A stretch of 64,000 bases of DNA, from assembly GCA_033558025.1 (NCBI GenBank), contig JAUCEF010000013.1:303001-367000 (forward strand), read 5' to 3'. The notes beneath the pieces are model-generated. The model saw nothing but the letters and a program-made list of their open reading frames with translations, ran no database searches and had not been told where the DNA came from. The position numbers were made by a program, and so were the translations under genes. Source of the DNA: Phytophthora sp. 'mugwort' (lineage: Eukaryota > Oomycota > Peronosporomycetes > Peronosporales > Peronosporaceae). Positions 32,231 to 44,369 of this stretch are shown one piece after another. Numbering within the stretch: position 1 is the stretch's first letter; every line of letters starts with the position of its first letter.

Positions 32231-35200
32231 TCATTGTTGCTCGTGAGCGGGAGCTGCTCTCGTGGCAGTCGGCATTCCACCGGATAGCAACGCGCTCATT
32301 GGCAGCGCACTGCTGCCGACGGGGCCGTTGCTGCTGTGCTCATAGTTGTTGCTCGGTACTGCGTGCCCTTCTTCGGTGGAAGGCGGCGGCAGACTACCAA
32401 TGGCCTTGTACTTCTTTGACTTCAGCTGCTCCAGGTCATAAATATCAGGCACGTCAATGTGGTCTGGAGCGAGGCCGTTCTCGTGGCGCTCCCACGCCAG
32501 GCACAATCCCGTCTCCAAGTTGCGAACCCAGCGCTGAGTGTCGAACAATGGACAGCGGAGACGTTCGTCTTCAAGCCGCCGCCGTAGCTCCCACAGTCGG
32601 TCCATGTCGCTGGCCAGCGCCACCGCGAGCTCCTCGTACTCCTCTAGCGTGTTCGTGATCAGCTCGCTCATGTTGGCGGCGCGTAGCAGACTCGAAGCCA
32701 CTCGCGTGGCCATTCGGTCCTTCGGCATCGTCACCATTGGAGTGCCGCCCCATAAGATGTCGCATCCGGTTGTGTGCGCATTGCACTCTGGCGTGTCCAG
32801 GAACAAATCAGCCAGGTAGCCACGCTTGAGGTGCTCGTCCTTGGGGGCCACATCTGTGAAAATAAGACGCATCTGGTCCTTGATGCCTCGAGCGCGAGCC
32901 TCAGCACGAATGTTGGCTTCTGCGATAGGCGGGAAGCGCAGCAACCACAGAACCGAATTCGGCACGCGCTTGAGGATGTTCATCCACGTCGTGAACGTGA
33001 TTGGGTCGATCTTATACACTTGGTTAAAGTTACAGAACACGAATTTGTCCTCAGGCACGCCGTAGTCCGCTCGCGTCGGACACTTGTCCGTGTCCAGTAC
33101 ATCACGTGCCGATTGCTTGTGGTCGTTCACGAAGTACGAGTGCGGCATGTTGATCTGCTTCTCCGTAAAGTACCGCCGGTACTCAGGCGGCACCACTGTG
33201 GCATCACCCACCATGTACTGAATGTAGTCGGCGCCCAGTGTGCCGCAGAACCCCATGTAGCTCACCTGAACGGGCGCAGGTTGGAGCGCAAAGATCTCGT
33301 TGCGAGCACCCTTCGTGTAGCCGTTCAGGTTGACAAGGACGTGGATGCCGTCGGCGTGGATGGTGCGGGCCGCGTCGCCGTTTGACAAAGTGCAAATGTC
33401 GGAGAAATGCTCAACACTGCTGGAAATCTGCTTGCGCCAGATCGAACCGTCATCAGGCGACGTCGCGTAGCAGAAGATTTCGTACTTGTTCTTGTCGTGC
33501 ATACCGAAGACACTCTGCATAAGGTGTGCCAGCGGGTGGTTGCCCAGGTCTGAAGACACGTATCCAATACGTAGTCGCTCTGACGCGCGTTTGCTCTTAA
33601 AGCGCATGGGCGGCAGATCCACCAAACTCACGTTCAGCTTGGCACGCTCAGCGTACCGTCGCGAGATGTCCTGGAAGCGCTGCATTGACAACGGGTACAC
33701 TAAGGCGTGGAACGGCTGCACAGACGGCAACACGCCATCCATACTCAGTTGTTCATCAACGAAACGTTGCAGCATCTCCGTGTCTTGCTTGCGTGACTGC
33801 CAGTCACAGATAAACACCATCGAATGGAAGTAGTTGGCAAACGCGTCGGGGAAGTGCGGACGGAGGGCTAGAGCCTTGCGATAACACGTGATAGCGTCGT
33901 CTAGACGACCGCCATCCTTGTACGCGCTGGCCAGATTACTGTAGGCATCAGGGAACTGTGGCTTGAGACGGATGGCCGTCGAGTAGCACTGGATAGCCTC
34001 CTCGAGACGGCATAGATCCTTGAACACGTTGCCCATATTACTGTATGCATCGGCGAAGTTCGGGTCAATCGTGATTGCCTGCTGGTAGTGTGCCAGGGCC
34101 TGGTCCAGCTTGCCTTGCTCCTTCAGCACGCTGCCAATATTGCTGTGTGCAGCTGCAAACTGCGGTAGCAGACGCGCCGCCGTCGTGTAGCAGTGGAGCG
34201 CCTCCTTCACCAGTCCTTTGTCCTTGAGTGCATTGCCCAGGTTGTTGTAGGCGTGCGGATGGTCCGGCTTGAGCTGCAGCGCCGTGCGATAACACGTTAC
34301 GGCCTGCTCCAGTTGGCCGCATTCTCGCAAGGCATTGCCCAGGTTGTTGTACGCGTCCGGGAAGTTGGGCTCGAGTTGGATAGCATGACGGAACGTGTGG
34401 ATAGCCAGCTCCATCTGGCCCGCGTCGTAGTAGCAGCTGGCCAAGTTGCCGTGGGCGATCGCGAAGTTCGGTCGGATCTGCAGCGCAGACTTGTAGGCCT
34501 GAATTGCCTCGTCCACGCGGCCCGCTTCCTTCAGAGCGTTGCCTAAGTTGCTGTACGCATCTGCAAAGTCTGGAGCGAGTCGAATGGCTTCTCTGTAGTG
34601 GTCAATAGCAGCTTCAAGCTGACCGTCATCCTTCAATAGTCCAGCCAAATTGCTCCAAGCAATAGCGAAACTAGGCTTGACACGGATGGCCTGTGCGTAG
34701 CAGTGCTTGGCGTCCTCCAGACGGCCCTGCACTTTGTACAAGTTGCCCAGATTGCTATGCGCGTCTACAAGGAGCGGGTCCAACATGATGGCCATCTTGT
34801 ACGTCTCGACGGCCTCATTGCTCTGGCCCAGGAGCATGTAGCAGTTGGCCAAGTTGTTGTAGGCGTCGCCGAAACGTGGGTTCAGCTTGATCGCGCGCAC
34901 GTAGAACTGGACGGCGCCGGCCAGGTCGCCAAGCTCCTTGAGCGCGTTGCCCAAGTTGCCGTAGGCCTCTGCGAAGTTGGGCGCCACACGGATGCACTGC
35001 TGGTTGTAGAAGATGCTCTCGGACAGATTGCCAAGCTGGAAGTGCAACGCGCCGAGCAGCAGGAGATTGTCGGTGCGGTATGCGTCCGACTCGTACAGCT
35101 GCTCACAGAGACGCAGAGCTTCTTGATAGTAGCCGGCCACGTATTGTTGATGCGCCAGGTTGAAAAGGTCTGTGAATCGGTAGCACGAGGTGGTAGAAGG

Positions 35201-35405
35201 TAGTCGTTCCATTACGTAGTGGAAGACAGAGAGCAGAGGGGGCCAAGTGAGCTACTGAGCTGCTGACAAAAGGCAACAATAACAACGGAGACTTACAAGT
35301 AAAGCGCTGCTGGCTGGCGTCAGTGAGGGCGTCGGCCGGCGCAAAGGCGCTGCTGGGGCCTTGTAGCGCCGCTGTCTGCGTCTGGTACTGGTACGGATAC
35401 GCCAT
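32231..35405 (-). CDS. OGT: TPR-containing O-GlcNAc transferase (OGT/SECRET AGENT type)
   Basis: About 13 tetratricopeptide repeats (residues 38-490, e.g. FADAYSNLGNALKEAGR) are followed by the GT41 catalytic domain: GYVSSDLGNHPLAH with the His equivalent to human His498 (near residue 580), DGIHVLVNLNGYTKGARNE, the UDP-contacting Lys of CNFNQVYKIDP (near 757) and WGGTPMVTMP. The enzyme adds GlcNAc to Ser/Thr of nuclear and cytosolic proteins. The wording is closer to animal OGT and plant SEC than to SPINDLY. An ATG at 35212 gives 993 residues, but splicing exon 35297-35405 (MAYPYQYQTQTAALQ) through a perfect GTAAGT donor to an acceptor at 35170-35171 keeps the frame and gives 1,015; I prefer that. 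The C-terminal 60 residues are low-complexity. Confidence 0.9.
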
Positions 35406-37462
35406 GGCAACCCGATCCGCGGTCTGTGTCTTGACGCCAATGAGAGGAAGTCTAACGAGTGGATGGATGGAGGGAAAGAGGGATGCAACTAATCAATGCC
35501 TTGCAACGTGGTGGGGATTGAAAATGAGGTTGAGCTGGGAGACTGCGGCACATCCACTGTCCCTGCCTGCGGTTCGGTTGCTGGCTGCTGCCTGTACCGT
35601 GGCGTGTTGAAGCGTGCGTTCGAGTCCCCGTTTCTTTTTTTTCGACCGCCGTGGGGTGGGGTTCGCTCGCAGACGTCGACGGTCGGTCGTCTTGCTAGAT
35701 ATTCTTGCCACCCCTATCTCGGGCGCAGTCTCGCTCTCTCTCGCAGCCTCCCACACCAGGTAAAATCAGCGCGCATTTACCTATGGAATACTTGCATCAA
35801 CGACGTTGAATAGCAAGCGCCATACTTTGTTGTCGTCAGTTTTCTTGTTTTCTTAGGCAAAGCCTGGCAAAGGGCAGATGGGATTGCCCTAAACCGCGCT
35901 CGCAACGACAGGGCCGTCGCGCGGACGCCGATCGCACCTCAACGCTCGAAACGTGCGACACGGTACCAGAAGTCGGGAATCTTCTCCACCGCGACGGCAC
36001 TGCCGTGTGGTCACCACATGTGGCAAGCGGCGCAGCCTATGCCTAGTGGAATGCAGGGCTACTGGCCGCTATGGCGACGACGCACGGGGCGAAGAGTCTC
36101 GAAGGCGTCGGGCAACGCTGACATCAAAGCCTGTGAAAAAGTTTGAGGGCAGGCAGGTGGGCGCCCCTAGCCCTAGCTACACAGAGCTTGAAACAGACGG
36201 GGCGTTTCCTATCCAACAGAGCGAATTATTATCGAGCGGCAAGGAAGTTGAGACCGAAATACAATAATTTTCTTAAAACAAAAGCTGTGTTAGCCAATAA
36301 GCGTCATGTTCGGCAAAATTCTGAAGAAATAGCATTTCAAACTGTCACTTCAGCCAGTCAGCTGCTGATTCAGCAGCATGGTCAATCCGCCAGATCCGGC
36401 TGCAGGCGAATAGATGCAACTCCCTTCCTGAATCCTCCTTCCCTCTGCTCCGCTAGCTCGCTCCCAGTCAGCCTAACCTCACTGACTCCTTCTGTGCACT
36501 GCATCCTCGCTCGCAAGCGAGACGGTGGCTTCCTGATCGCGATGGCGCATCATCCGGCGCGGTCGTGACAGATATCTTGCTTTCACTATACTTTTGCACT
36601 GAGACAACGACGTGTTAATCCCATGCTTCAGGTCCTACAAGTCGGGTCTGCGAAGCCATATCGAGTTCGCGGGGTATATGTAGCCATCTCGCCGCGCGAA
36701 ATAGGCGATCTGTTGGTGGTGCGCCGATCGGGCTGCGCGGTAAATTACTGGTTCATCGAGCAGCTGGCTCGGTTGGCACGTGCTGGCAGTAAATTATTGC
36801 TCATGATGCCCATGTAATTTAATAAATTGTGCTATTGCATTGCGGCGTTGCTGGAGGGCAAATACTGTTGCCGTTGGGGTGATCTTGCTAGTTCAACCCC
36901 CTGTGCGACCATCAGTCGGTTGTCTGCGCGTTGACTTGTACGGACACGCAGAGCATTGCAACACATTTCCACGCGCGCCTACATACTAAAAAACGATAGC
37001 AAAACGCTACGCTATTATGTAAATCCGGCAAACCACAGTTGAGATTTGGAGGTGCCGATATTATCCATACGCTAGCTTTGAGATGCAAGTTCAGTTAAAC
37101 TAAAAGTGTAGCAGCTGGTCGGCTGTCTGCATATGCCTATTTGGGTGTTTAAAATACACGTCGTTTTTGTTTACTGCAGTGTCTGCCGTATCATAGAATG
37201 AAGGAATTGCAGGCATTTCTGCCTATTGATACTACGTAAGTCTCAACGCCAGCAAGGGCAAACTAAAACTCATCTGCCAGAAGCAAAGCGATTCGCAGCT
37301 TTATCTAATTTGACAGTACCGTAAAAAAGGGAAAGCGCAGCATGTTAGCTGGTGTTATGTGGTGCACACCTGCCACTATGTACCAAACTTATGGTACCAC
37401 TAAAAGCCAGAAAGCCTCAAGAAGCTCAATAGTCGCTGCTGTGTTGCACGAGACCTGTTACC
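35406..37462. other. Intergenic region, no gene recognised
   Basis: Plus frames at 35953-36267, 36143-36568 and 36623-36817 have no recognisable motif, and codon use is unlike the neighbouring genes. About 36800-37330 is A/T-rich. The OGT promoter must lie at the left end and that of APH-1 at the right end; no clear initiator was found for either. Confidence 0.4.
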
Positions 37463-38290
37463 ATGGCGCTGCACGACGGTCTCGTGAACTGGCCGCTGTT
37501 CTTCGGCTGCATCCTCATTGGTTTCGGGCCGCTGGCCGCACTCTTCTTCGTGGTGGTGGCAAAGCGCGCGCAGTTGGTGATCCTGGCGCTGAGCGGCGCC
37601 TTCGTGTGGCTTGTGGCCATCCTCGTGACGGCTACACTGTGGCAGATCATCCCGCCCCTCAAGACGTCGCTGTCGGCCACGGTGCCCGTGGGAGTCGTAG
37701 TGCAGGAGACCTTCCGCATGCTCTTCTTCTATCTCTACACGCGCACGGAGCAGGCCGTCAAGCGCGTGACCACATCCTCGCACCAGCTGCCGCTCAACGA
37801 CATCACGTCGTCGCTCGCAGGCGGCGTGGGCTTCTCCGTTATGCACGCGTTGCTCATGTTTGGCAGCCTCGTTGGATCCTCCACGGGCTCGCGCGGCGCC
37901 GCCTTCTCAGCTTCGTGCGAGAGCATCCCGCTCGTCTTCTCGGCCGCCATCTCTACGTTGGCGCTCACGGCACTGGACGTGGCGCTCATGATCGTCGCCT
38001 TTGACGGCTACCGCAAGCGATCTGCGTTGGCCATCGGCGCCGTATTCATCATCCACATGGGCGTCGCCCTATCGGTAGGTGACCGCCGTTCTTGCTGTCA
38101 AGCTCAAGTGCTGCTAGCACTTTTGTCCTAATTGTTGTCTTCTTGCTGCTACCGACAGGCGCTGGCCAACATGGACAATAACGGTTGCTTCGTCTCCATC
38201 CCCGTGCATTACGCTGGCGCCGCCTTGGCATGCACAGGCGCCACGACGATCGTATGGCGCTCAAAAAGACACGCCATGGATGCCAAATAA
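37463..38290 (+). CDS. APH1: Gamma-secretase subunit APH-1, 2 exons, 247 residues
   Basis: Exons 37463-38074 and 38159-38290 join in phase 0 over an 84-bp intron. The protein has seven likely membrane helices and the normal APH-1 length. Family marks include the segment VVVQETFRMLFFYLYTRTEQ between helices 3 and 4, the glycine-rich helix 4 (SSLAGGVGFSVMHALL) and FDGYRKR after helix 5. APH-1 is the scaffold of gamma-secretase, which cleaves type I membrane proteins inside the membrane with presenilin, nicastrin and PEN-2. By eye, the His of helix 5 that is conserved in animals is Asp here (TALDVALMIVAFDG), while the helix 6 His is kept (FIIHMGVALS). It is convergent with AROM, 153 bp apart. 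Confidence 0.9.
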
Positions 38291-38443
38291 ACAGCAAATG
38301 GACTTGACGTGATAAGAAGTGCCAGACTGCATCAATCTAGTGTTTCGGATAATGTGCGAGGCGCTCGATTCTTTTTTTATTTTTTGTTCTTGTTCTTTCC
38401 AATTTGCCAGTGTGGACTAGAGCTACGACAATTTCCTACTTGG

Positions 38444-41400
38444 TCAGGCCTGCGGGAGTCGCTCGTCGACTGGGACGTACTGACGGCAAGCCTCTTTGAT
38501 CGCCTCCTCATTCACGGCCCACACCTGCGTCGCCTTGTGCCAGCGATAGAATTGTTCGATACCTTGCTCGTACAACATCTCGTATCCCTGGATGCACAGC
38601 GCACCACCGGCCGCATGCGCATGTGCCAGCATTGGCGTGATAGGCGGCATGTAGGCCGCGTCCAGCACCACCACTTTGCTGCCGTCGGCGCACGGAGCCA
38701 CGAGGTGGCCAGGTAGTTGGAAACCCGCCGGCGCCGGGATTGTGCCGACAACGACATCTACCTGAGCAAGTGTCTCGGGAGTCAGCTCCGACAATGCCAG
38801 TGCGTTGAAGCGTGTGGCCACGGCCTGGGCCTTCTCCAGCGTGCGGTTGAAGATGAAAAGCTTGCCAACACCCAACTGCTGCATCGCATACGAGGCAGCC
38901 ATGGACGTGCCGCCGGCGCCAACCACGAGTGCCGTCAACTCATGAGCGGGCTTCCTCACGCGCAACGTGGCCAATCGCTTGCTAATGGGGCGCAGGATGC
39001 CCAGCCAGTCCGTGTTGTCACCCGTCCAGTACGGCGAACCGTTGCGGTCTTCGCGAATGATCGTGTTCACTGCTCCGATTGCCTGTGCAGCTGGCGACAG
39101 CTCGTTCAGATGCTCCATGATATCCACCTTCAGTGGGATCGTAACAGAGCCACCACCGAAGCTGGTGTTAGGCGCTTGCATTCGCTTCACGATCTCCTGA
39201 ACATCCGCAGTATCGTGCAGTCCGTAAGAGAAGAGCGCGGCCAGCGACGTCGACTCGAACCCAGCGTTGTGCATTGCCGGCGACGGCGATTTCTGGATCG
39301 GCGAGCCAAACAGGAAGAACTCCCGCACTAGTGAACAGCAAACAAACGCAGGCAAAAAAAAAAAAAAAAATGCGTAAGACAACGGAGCACAAACATCAAG
39401 CGTAGGGCAAATCACTGCCACAGACGTCTATCCATTAGATACCTGGGAGAAGTCCAAGCTGTTTGCGCAGGTTCATGATCTCCTCGATGGAGAGCTGTCC
39501 AGGCGCCGCAGCTGCAGGCAGCAACGGGTGTGTTACCGGTGTGAGCGTGCGATTCAGAATACGAGTCAGCTTGCCGGCCTCGGTGGTGCACAGCGAAATG
39601 ATAGGCATCTGCTGCTCCCACGAGTTCGTGAAGTCCTTGGCAATGCGGTCAACCATGAGCGCATCTGCCGGAGTGTAAGCCTTGACGACCACCTTCACGA
39701 TCTGCACTCTGCCCTGCGAGTAGCACTCACGAAAAATTGCCTTGGTTTCCACCTCCGACGTCGGCTTCTGCACGGCGTGGAAGGATGAGATAATGGCAGA
39801 TCGGTGACGTTGAGTCAGCAATTGTTCGCGTGCCTTGCGCGACCAGCACGTCTCCATATCGACGAACTCACAGCCCAAGCGGACACCCAGCTGAAGCAAC
39901 TCGAACATCTTCTGCTCGTGTTCCTCGCCATCGGGAAAGGCACCACCCTGGGCCTTCGATCGCACCGTGAAGATGATAGGAAGAGTAGAGAGCGAACGAA
40001 GAAGTGCCACTTGAGCAGCCACGAACGTCGTGTCCTCAGGGTACTTCAGCAAATCAACACGCAACTCCAGTGCATCGGCACCTCTGACGATATCATTGAT
40101 AATCGGGCGAGCGTCATTTACGTCGGGGAACGTCAGCGACAGGAAGAATGTGTCCGAGCGGCACGACGAGCGGTAGTCAAAACTAGTGGACAGGCCCGGG
40201 GTGATGACGGAGAGGAAACGCACAAAGTCGCGGTTGATACGCGAATAGTCCACGTCACCAGCATTCACAACAAATTCAAACGTTGAGCTGCGTTGATACA
40301 GAGGCTCCCGTCGCGTCCAAACGTTCGTGTGGCTGCTTCCAAGTGAGGGGCGGTGCGATTCCTCCGTACTATCCAGATACGCCAGAATATCCTTAATGTC
40401 GCGGTGCACATGAACCACGTACGGGTACTTTTCCAGAGCGTCCACGATCTCTGGGGTCTCCACAACGCCACCGCCGCAAGAAATAATGGTAGTAGGAGGC
40501 GGATTTGCGATCAAACGTAGCAGCAGATCCTTCTGCTTCTCGCGAAAGGCTTCCCACTTGTGGTTGTGGCGGGCTACGAAGTCTGCAATGGACTCGCCGA
40601 ACTCCTTCTCCAGCATCTTGTCCGTGTCCAGAAGGTTCAACTTGAGCGCGATGGACGCAGCCTTCGCCAGTGAGCTCTTGCCGGCGCCACGCATGCCAAT
40701 CACAAAGACGCTGGGGTTCATGATTTTAGTATCGGTATTGCCGGTCTTCTTCTCCACAACTGGAGCCACCTGAAGTCCCAGGTGCATCTGAACGTGATCC
40801 CAGAACTCCGGGTACGTCTTGTCCGTGCATTCTTTGTCCGTGATAACCACGTTGCCCACCACAGAGCCGAGAACAGCGAAGCTCATAGCAATGCGGTGAT
40901 CATTGTGGCACGCAATCGCTGCCTTCTTTAAGTGGTCCGTCTTGCCTGCAGTGCCCTTAATCCAGATGCCGTCGGGCAATTCACCGCATTCCACACCGAT
41001 CTTGCGCAGCTCCGTCACCATAACCTCAATGCGGTTGCACTCCTTGACACGCTGGTTCGCAATACCAGTGATCTTGCTCGTGCCATCGGCCACTGCAGCA
41101 ACAGCAACAGCAGTCATGAAAGCATCAGTCATAGTCTCCATGTCAATCTCCACGGCTTTTAGCGGCGTGCCGTCCTGCGGACCGGTTACTGTCGTCGAGG
41201 TGGCGTCTTGGGTTGTAGTGCATCCCATTGAGCGCAGCAAAGCGTGGAAGGCAGCATCACCCTGGAGGCTGGTATTGCCCAGAGCCTCCACCGTCACTTG
41301 GCCACCGGTAATGGCAGCGAACGCGAGCGGGTACGTGGCCGACGATGCATCCACCTCCACAGATACTTCATTCGGGTTTTCGTAGACTCCACAGGGAACA

Positions 41401-43196
41401 CGGTAGCGATTGGGGGCAAGCGTCTCCACCGGGATGCCGAACTGCTGCATGAGCTGCGTGGTCATAAGGATGTAGGGCAACGAAGTGGGCTCCTCCTCTT
41501 CGAGCTCCAGCACGAGCGGCTCCTTGGCATATGGCGCGCTAATAAGCACCGAAGACACGTACTGACTGCTGACCTTGGCGGCCAGACGCACAGTTCCACC
41601 GCGCAGCCCGGTGCCGCGGATCGCCAGGGGTGGACAGCCTTCACTTTCAAGATATGAAATATCGCAACCGTTGCCGCGCAAGGCATCCACCAGCGGCGCA
41701 ATCGGACGCTCCTTCATGCGGTAATTGCCTGTGATGACCACCATACCGTCGTTTTCGCTCGGCGCTAGGGTCATAGCGCTCGTGAGGAAACGGGCCGCCG
41801 TGCCGGCGTTGCTAAGGTAAATCTCCTCGCCATCGGCCACAGTAGCAAACTTCCCGGCAGTGCCCTCCACGACCAGCACGGCTCCGTTGTCCTCCCACGA
41901 AAACTTCGCCCCGACCTTCTGCAACGCATTCATCATGACCTGTGTATCGTCAGAGTGTAGAAGGCCCGTGATGCGACACGGACCCTTTCCAAGCGCTGCC
42001 ATAAGCAAAACGCGATTGGAGATGGACTTGGATCCAGGGACACGGATAGTACCGTTGGCCTTTGTACCGGGTACCATGCGAACTTGTTTCTCGAGCACGA
42101 GCTCAATCTGACGGTCTTTCACAGCGCGCGCATATGGATTGGCCAGCACCTTGCCGATCTCCTCCAGCAGCACAATCTTCTTGACACCTTGGCTGTTCTT
42201 TTTGTCCACCTCCATCTTGACCAAAACATTATGTGTCGCCACGTGATCCGGCACGCGTACTGGTAGACTGTAAGCAGCAAGACAGCGACGCAGTCGGCCC
42301 ACAGTGGCCGAGGTGCAGACACCCATGCCTCGAGCGATCTCAGCCTCCTTGATGCAACCCATGGAGATGCACTCACCATGCAGGTACTCGGGCTGCAGCA
42401 GAGCCTCGATGCCGTGGCCGATACTGTGGCCAAAGTTGAGGATGGCGCGCAGACCCATCTCCTTAGTGTCTTGTGTGACAACCGTGGCCTTGATCTGTAC
42501 CGTGAGTGCCACAACGCGCTGCACGACGTCCATGTCGGAGAGGGATAGAATAGTCTCGGCCGAAGTTTCGAGCAGCTCGAAAAGCTCCGCGTTGAAGATG
42601 GCGCCAGACTTGACGACTTCACCCATGCCGTTGATCAGTTCACGCTTGGGCAGCGTGTGCAGCACGCTCAGGTCGATGTAGACACGCTCTGGCATGTGGA
42701 ACGCGCCCAGTAGGTTCTTGCCGGCCTCCACGTCGATTCCCGTCTTGCCACCGATGCTCGAGTCCACACAGGCCAGCAACGACGTAGGCACCTGCACAAA
42801 GGGCACCCCGCGCATGTACGTGGAGGCCACATATCCAGCCAGGTCGCCCACGACGCCGCCGCCCACAGCTACGACGCACGTGTCGCGGTGACAGCGGTTG
42901 GGGAAGAACACGTCGTCCTCGATCTTAGCCTTCATTTCGCGGCACTTGGACGCTTCGCCCGCGGGAATGGCGTGCAGCAGCACGCGGCGTGCGGCATTAC
43001 CCTGGGCCTGCAGTAACTCGGCAAGCTGCGCGCGCAGCGGCTCGGCGTACAGCGGGCCGACGTTGGCGTCCGTGAGGATCACAAAGGTGGCCGTATTCGG
43101 TAGGCGCTGCAGCAGGTCCTCGGCCACAAAGCGCGACTGCAGTAGCGACGAGCCCAGCACGATATCGTACGAGCCACATGGAACGATCTGCGGCAT
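38444..43196 (-). CDS. ARO1: Pentafunctional AROM protein (shikimate pathway), 2 exons, 1,545 residues
   Basis: Five enzymes in one chain carry out steps two to six of the shikimate pathway in the cytosol. In order: dehydroquinate synthase (1 to about 375; VAVGGGVVGDLAGY), EPSP synthase (about 380-820; PGSKSISNRVLL, LSNAGTAARFLTS), shikimate kinase (about 828-1010; P-loop GMRGAGKSS), type I dehydroquinase (about 1015-1240; His in SSFHAV near 1140, Schiff-base Lys in VQIVKVVVK near 1168) and shikimate dehydrogenase (1252-1545; KSPSPAMHN, IPLKVDIMEHL, GAVNTI, GAGGTSMAA). One 115-bp intron (39328-39442) lies exactly between the last two domains and contains a long T tract; splicing gives LLP-VREFFLFGSPI. 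All motifs look functional. The start has a good initiator 4-18 bases upstream. Confidence 0.96.
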
Positions 43197-43200
43197 GGCG

Positions 43201-43215
43201 GAAAATGCGGAATGA
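43201..43215 (-). promoter_or_regulatory. Oomycete initiator of the AROM gene
   Basis: On the minus strand, TCATTCCGCATTTTC lies 4-18 bases before the AROM ATG. It fits the oomycete core initiator (TCATTYYNCAWTTT plus a pyrimidine-rich flank) without a mismatch. Transcripts would have a very short 5' leader. Confidence 0.6.
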
Positions 43216-43216
43216 T

Positions 43217-44369
43217 GCTATAAGACGAGGGGCAACCGCAATTGGCTACGCATTTACAGTAACCTGACTATTTGTAACCCACACCGTTTGGATTGGTTGA
43301 AATTGCATGACGTTTAACTGGTAGAAATGAAACATGACTACATGCTATTTAGTAGCGCTGGGGTATTAATACATCATCGAAAATGAACACGCAGTAATCA
43401 CCACAAGAAATTGAGCAGGTTGTCAACGGTGGTAGCAGAGGCGGAGTGAAGGTGGTCGACATGGAGGGCGGCGTCCGAGTCAAGCAAGCTAATGCGCAGC
43501 AGCTGGAACTCAAGCACCAGGTTGTGTCACGCGAACAGCAAGAAGGCAAAAGGCCTACGAATTACAAGAAACTCGAGATGCAACGGACGCGGAGATGATC
43601 ACGGTACGGCATAATCTTCTCTGGAGGCGGAGCTCAAGGCGAAGCTCTGGTAATGGACTTACATGACAAAACATACACAATAATCGTCTTCGTGGCCGTA
43701 GTGCTTTCACGGATCTGTTGCGATCTCCCAGTCATTGTAAGCGCACTCTTCTCGCTCTACACAACCGCAAGCTGCAAGTTCAGCAACGAATTCGCGCCGA
43801 CGAGCCACCATTGCGAGTCCTGGGGTCGCTGTGTGGAACGAATCACGACAGGCCAGTTATATTTGTCGGTCTGAGAACTCCATCACGTGAAAAACATGGT
43901 GCTAGAAGCTCAGTGAACTCCATCACGTAAAGAACATGGTGCTAGAAGCTCATTGAGTGTTTTGGACGTCTGTAGTGCAGTGGATGAGTTAGCAAGTCTT
44001 GAGTTGCAATTATTAGCTCGAATGCCACTGTAAAAGCTCGTGCTATTCTCCAGGGATTGGAAAGATTTCGCTTGTATCGATCAATGACAAAGAAAACTTT
44101 GCCTTAAGCGCCATGTTGGTGGTAATATCTGCTTGATGGACTTTGCTATCTGGTCGCCTCGAAGCGGCCGCTTCCTCCTCCCAAGACAAACGCAGCAGAC
44201 TCAGTGAGCAGTGGCGGACGTGGTTGCAGCTGGGTCGACGGCGTCCACTGAGTGAGTGTCGGTCCTCAAGCGTCACGGCCATCGAGGGGTCTCGCGATCC
44301 TGCCAAGAGTCAGCCATTTGTCGAAGTGCCTCCTCCCGACTAGTGAGCGTCTGCCAAGACGATCCCAGA
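43217..44369. other. Intergenic region with coiled-coil scraps
   Basis: The plus strand at 43464-43598 reads a Gln/Lys/Glu-rich scrap (VKQANAQQLELKHQVVSREQ), and 43640-43670 gives LEAELKAKL, but stops separate these and no gene can be built. A 40-bp tandem duplication follows at 43875-43954. The right end should hold the promoter of the giant gene. Confidence 0.35.
43875..43954. repeat. Tandem duplication of 40 bp
   Basis: GAACTCCATCACGTGAAAAA and the 20 bases after it (43875-43914) are repeated at 43915-43954 with three single-base differences. Both copies read ELHHV-like in one frame. It looks like a local, fairly recent duplication. Confidence 0.85.

Noticed and set aside
32774..33385. 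Plus-strand open frames opposite OGT (also 34193-34546 and 34703-35203)
   Set aside because: They are complements of the TPR and catalytic coding sequence and have no independent motif.
39328..39442. Poly(A/T) tract as a retrotransposed poly(A) tail
   Set aside because: It lies within the AROM intron with good splice sites on both sides and no adjacent duplicated target or inserted gene.
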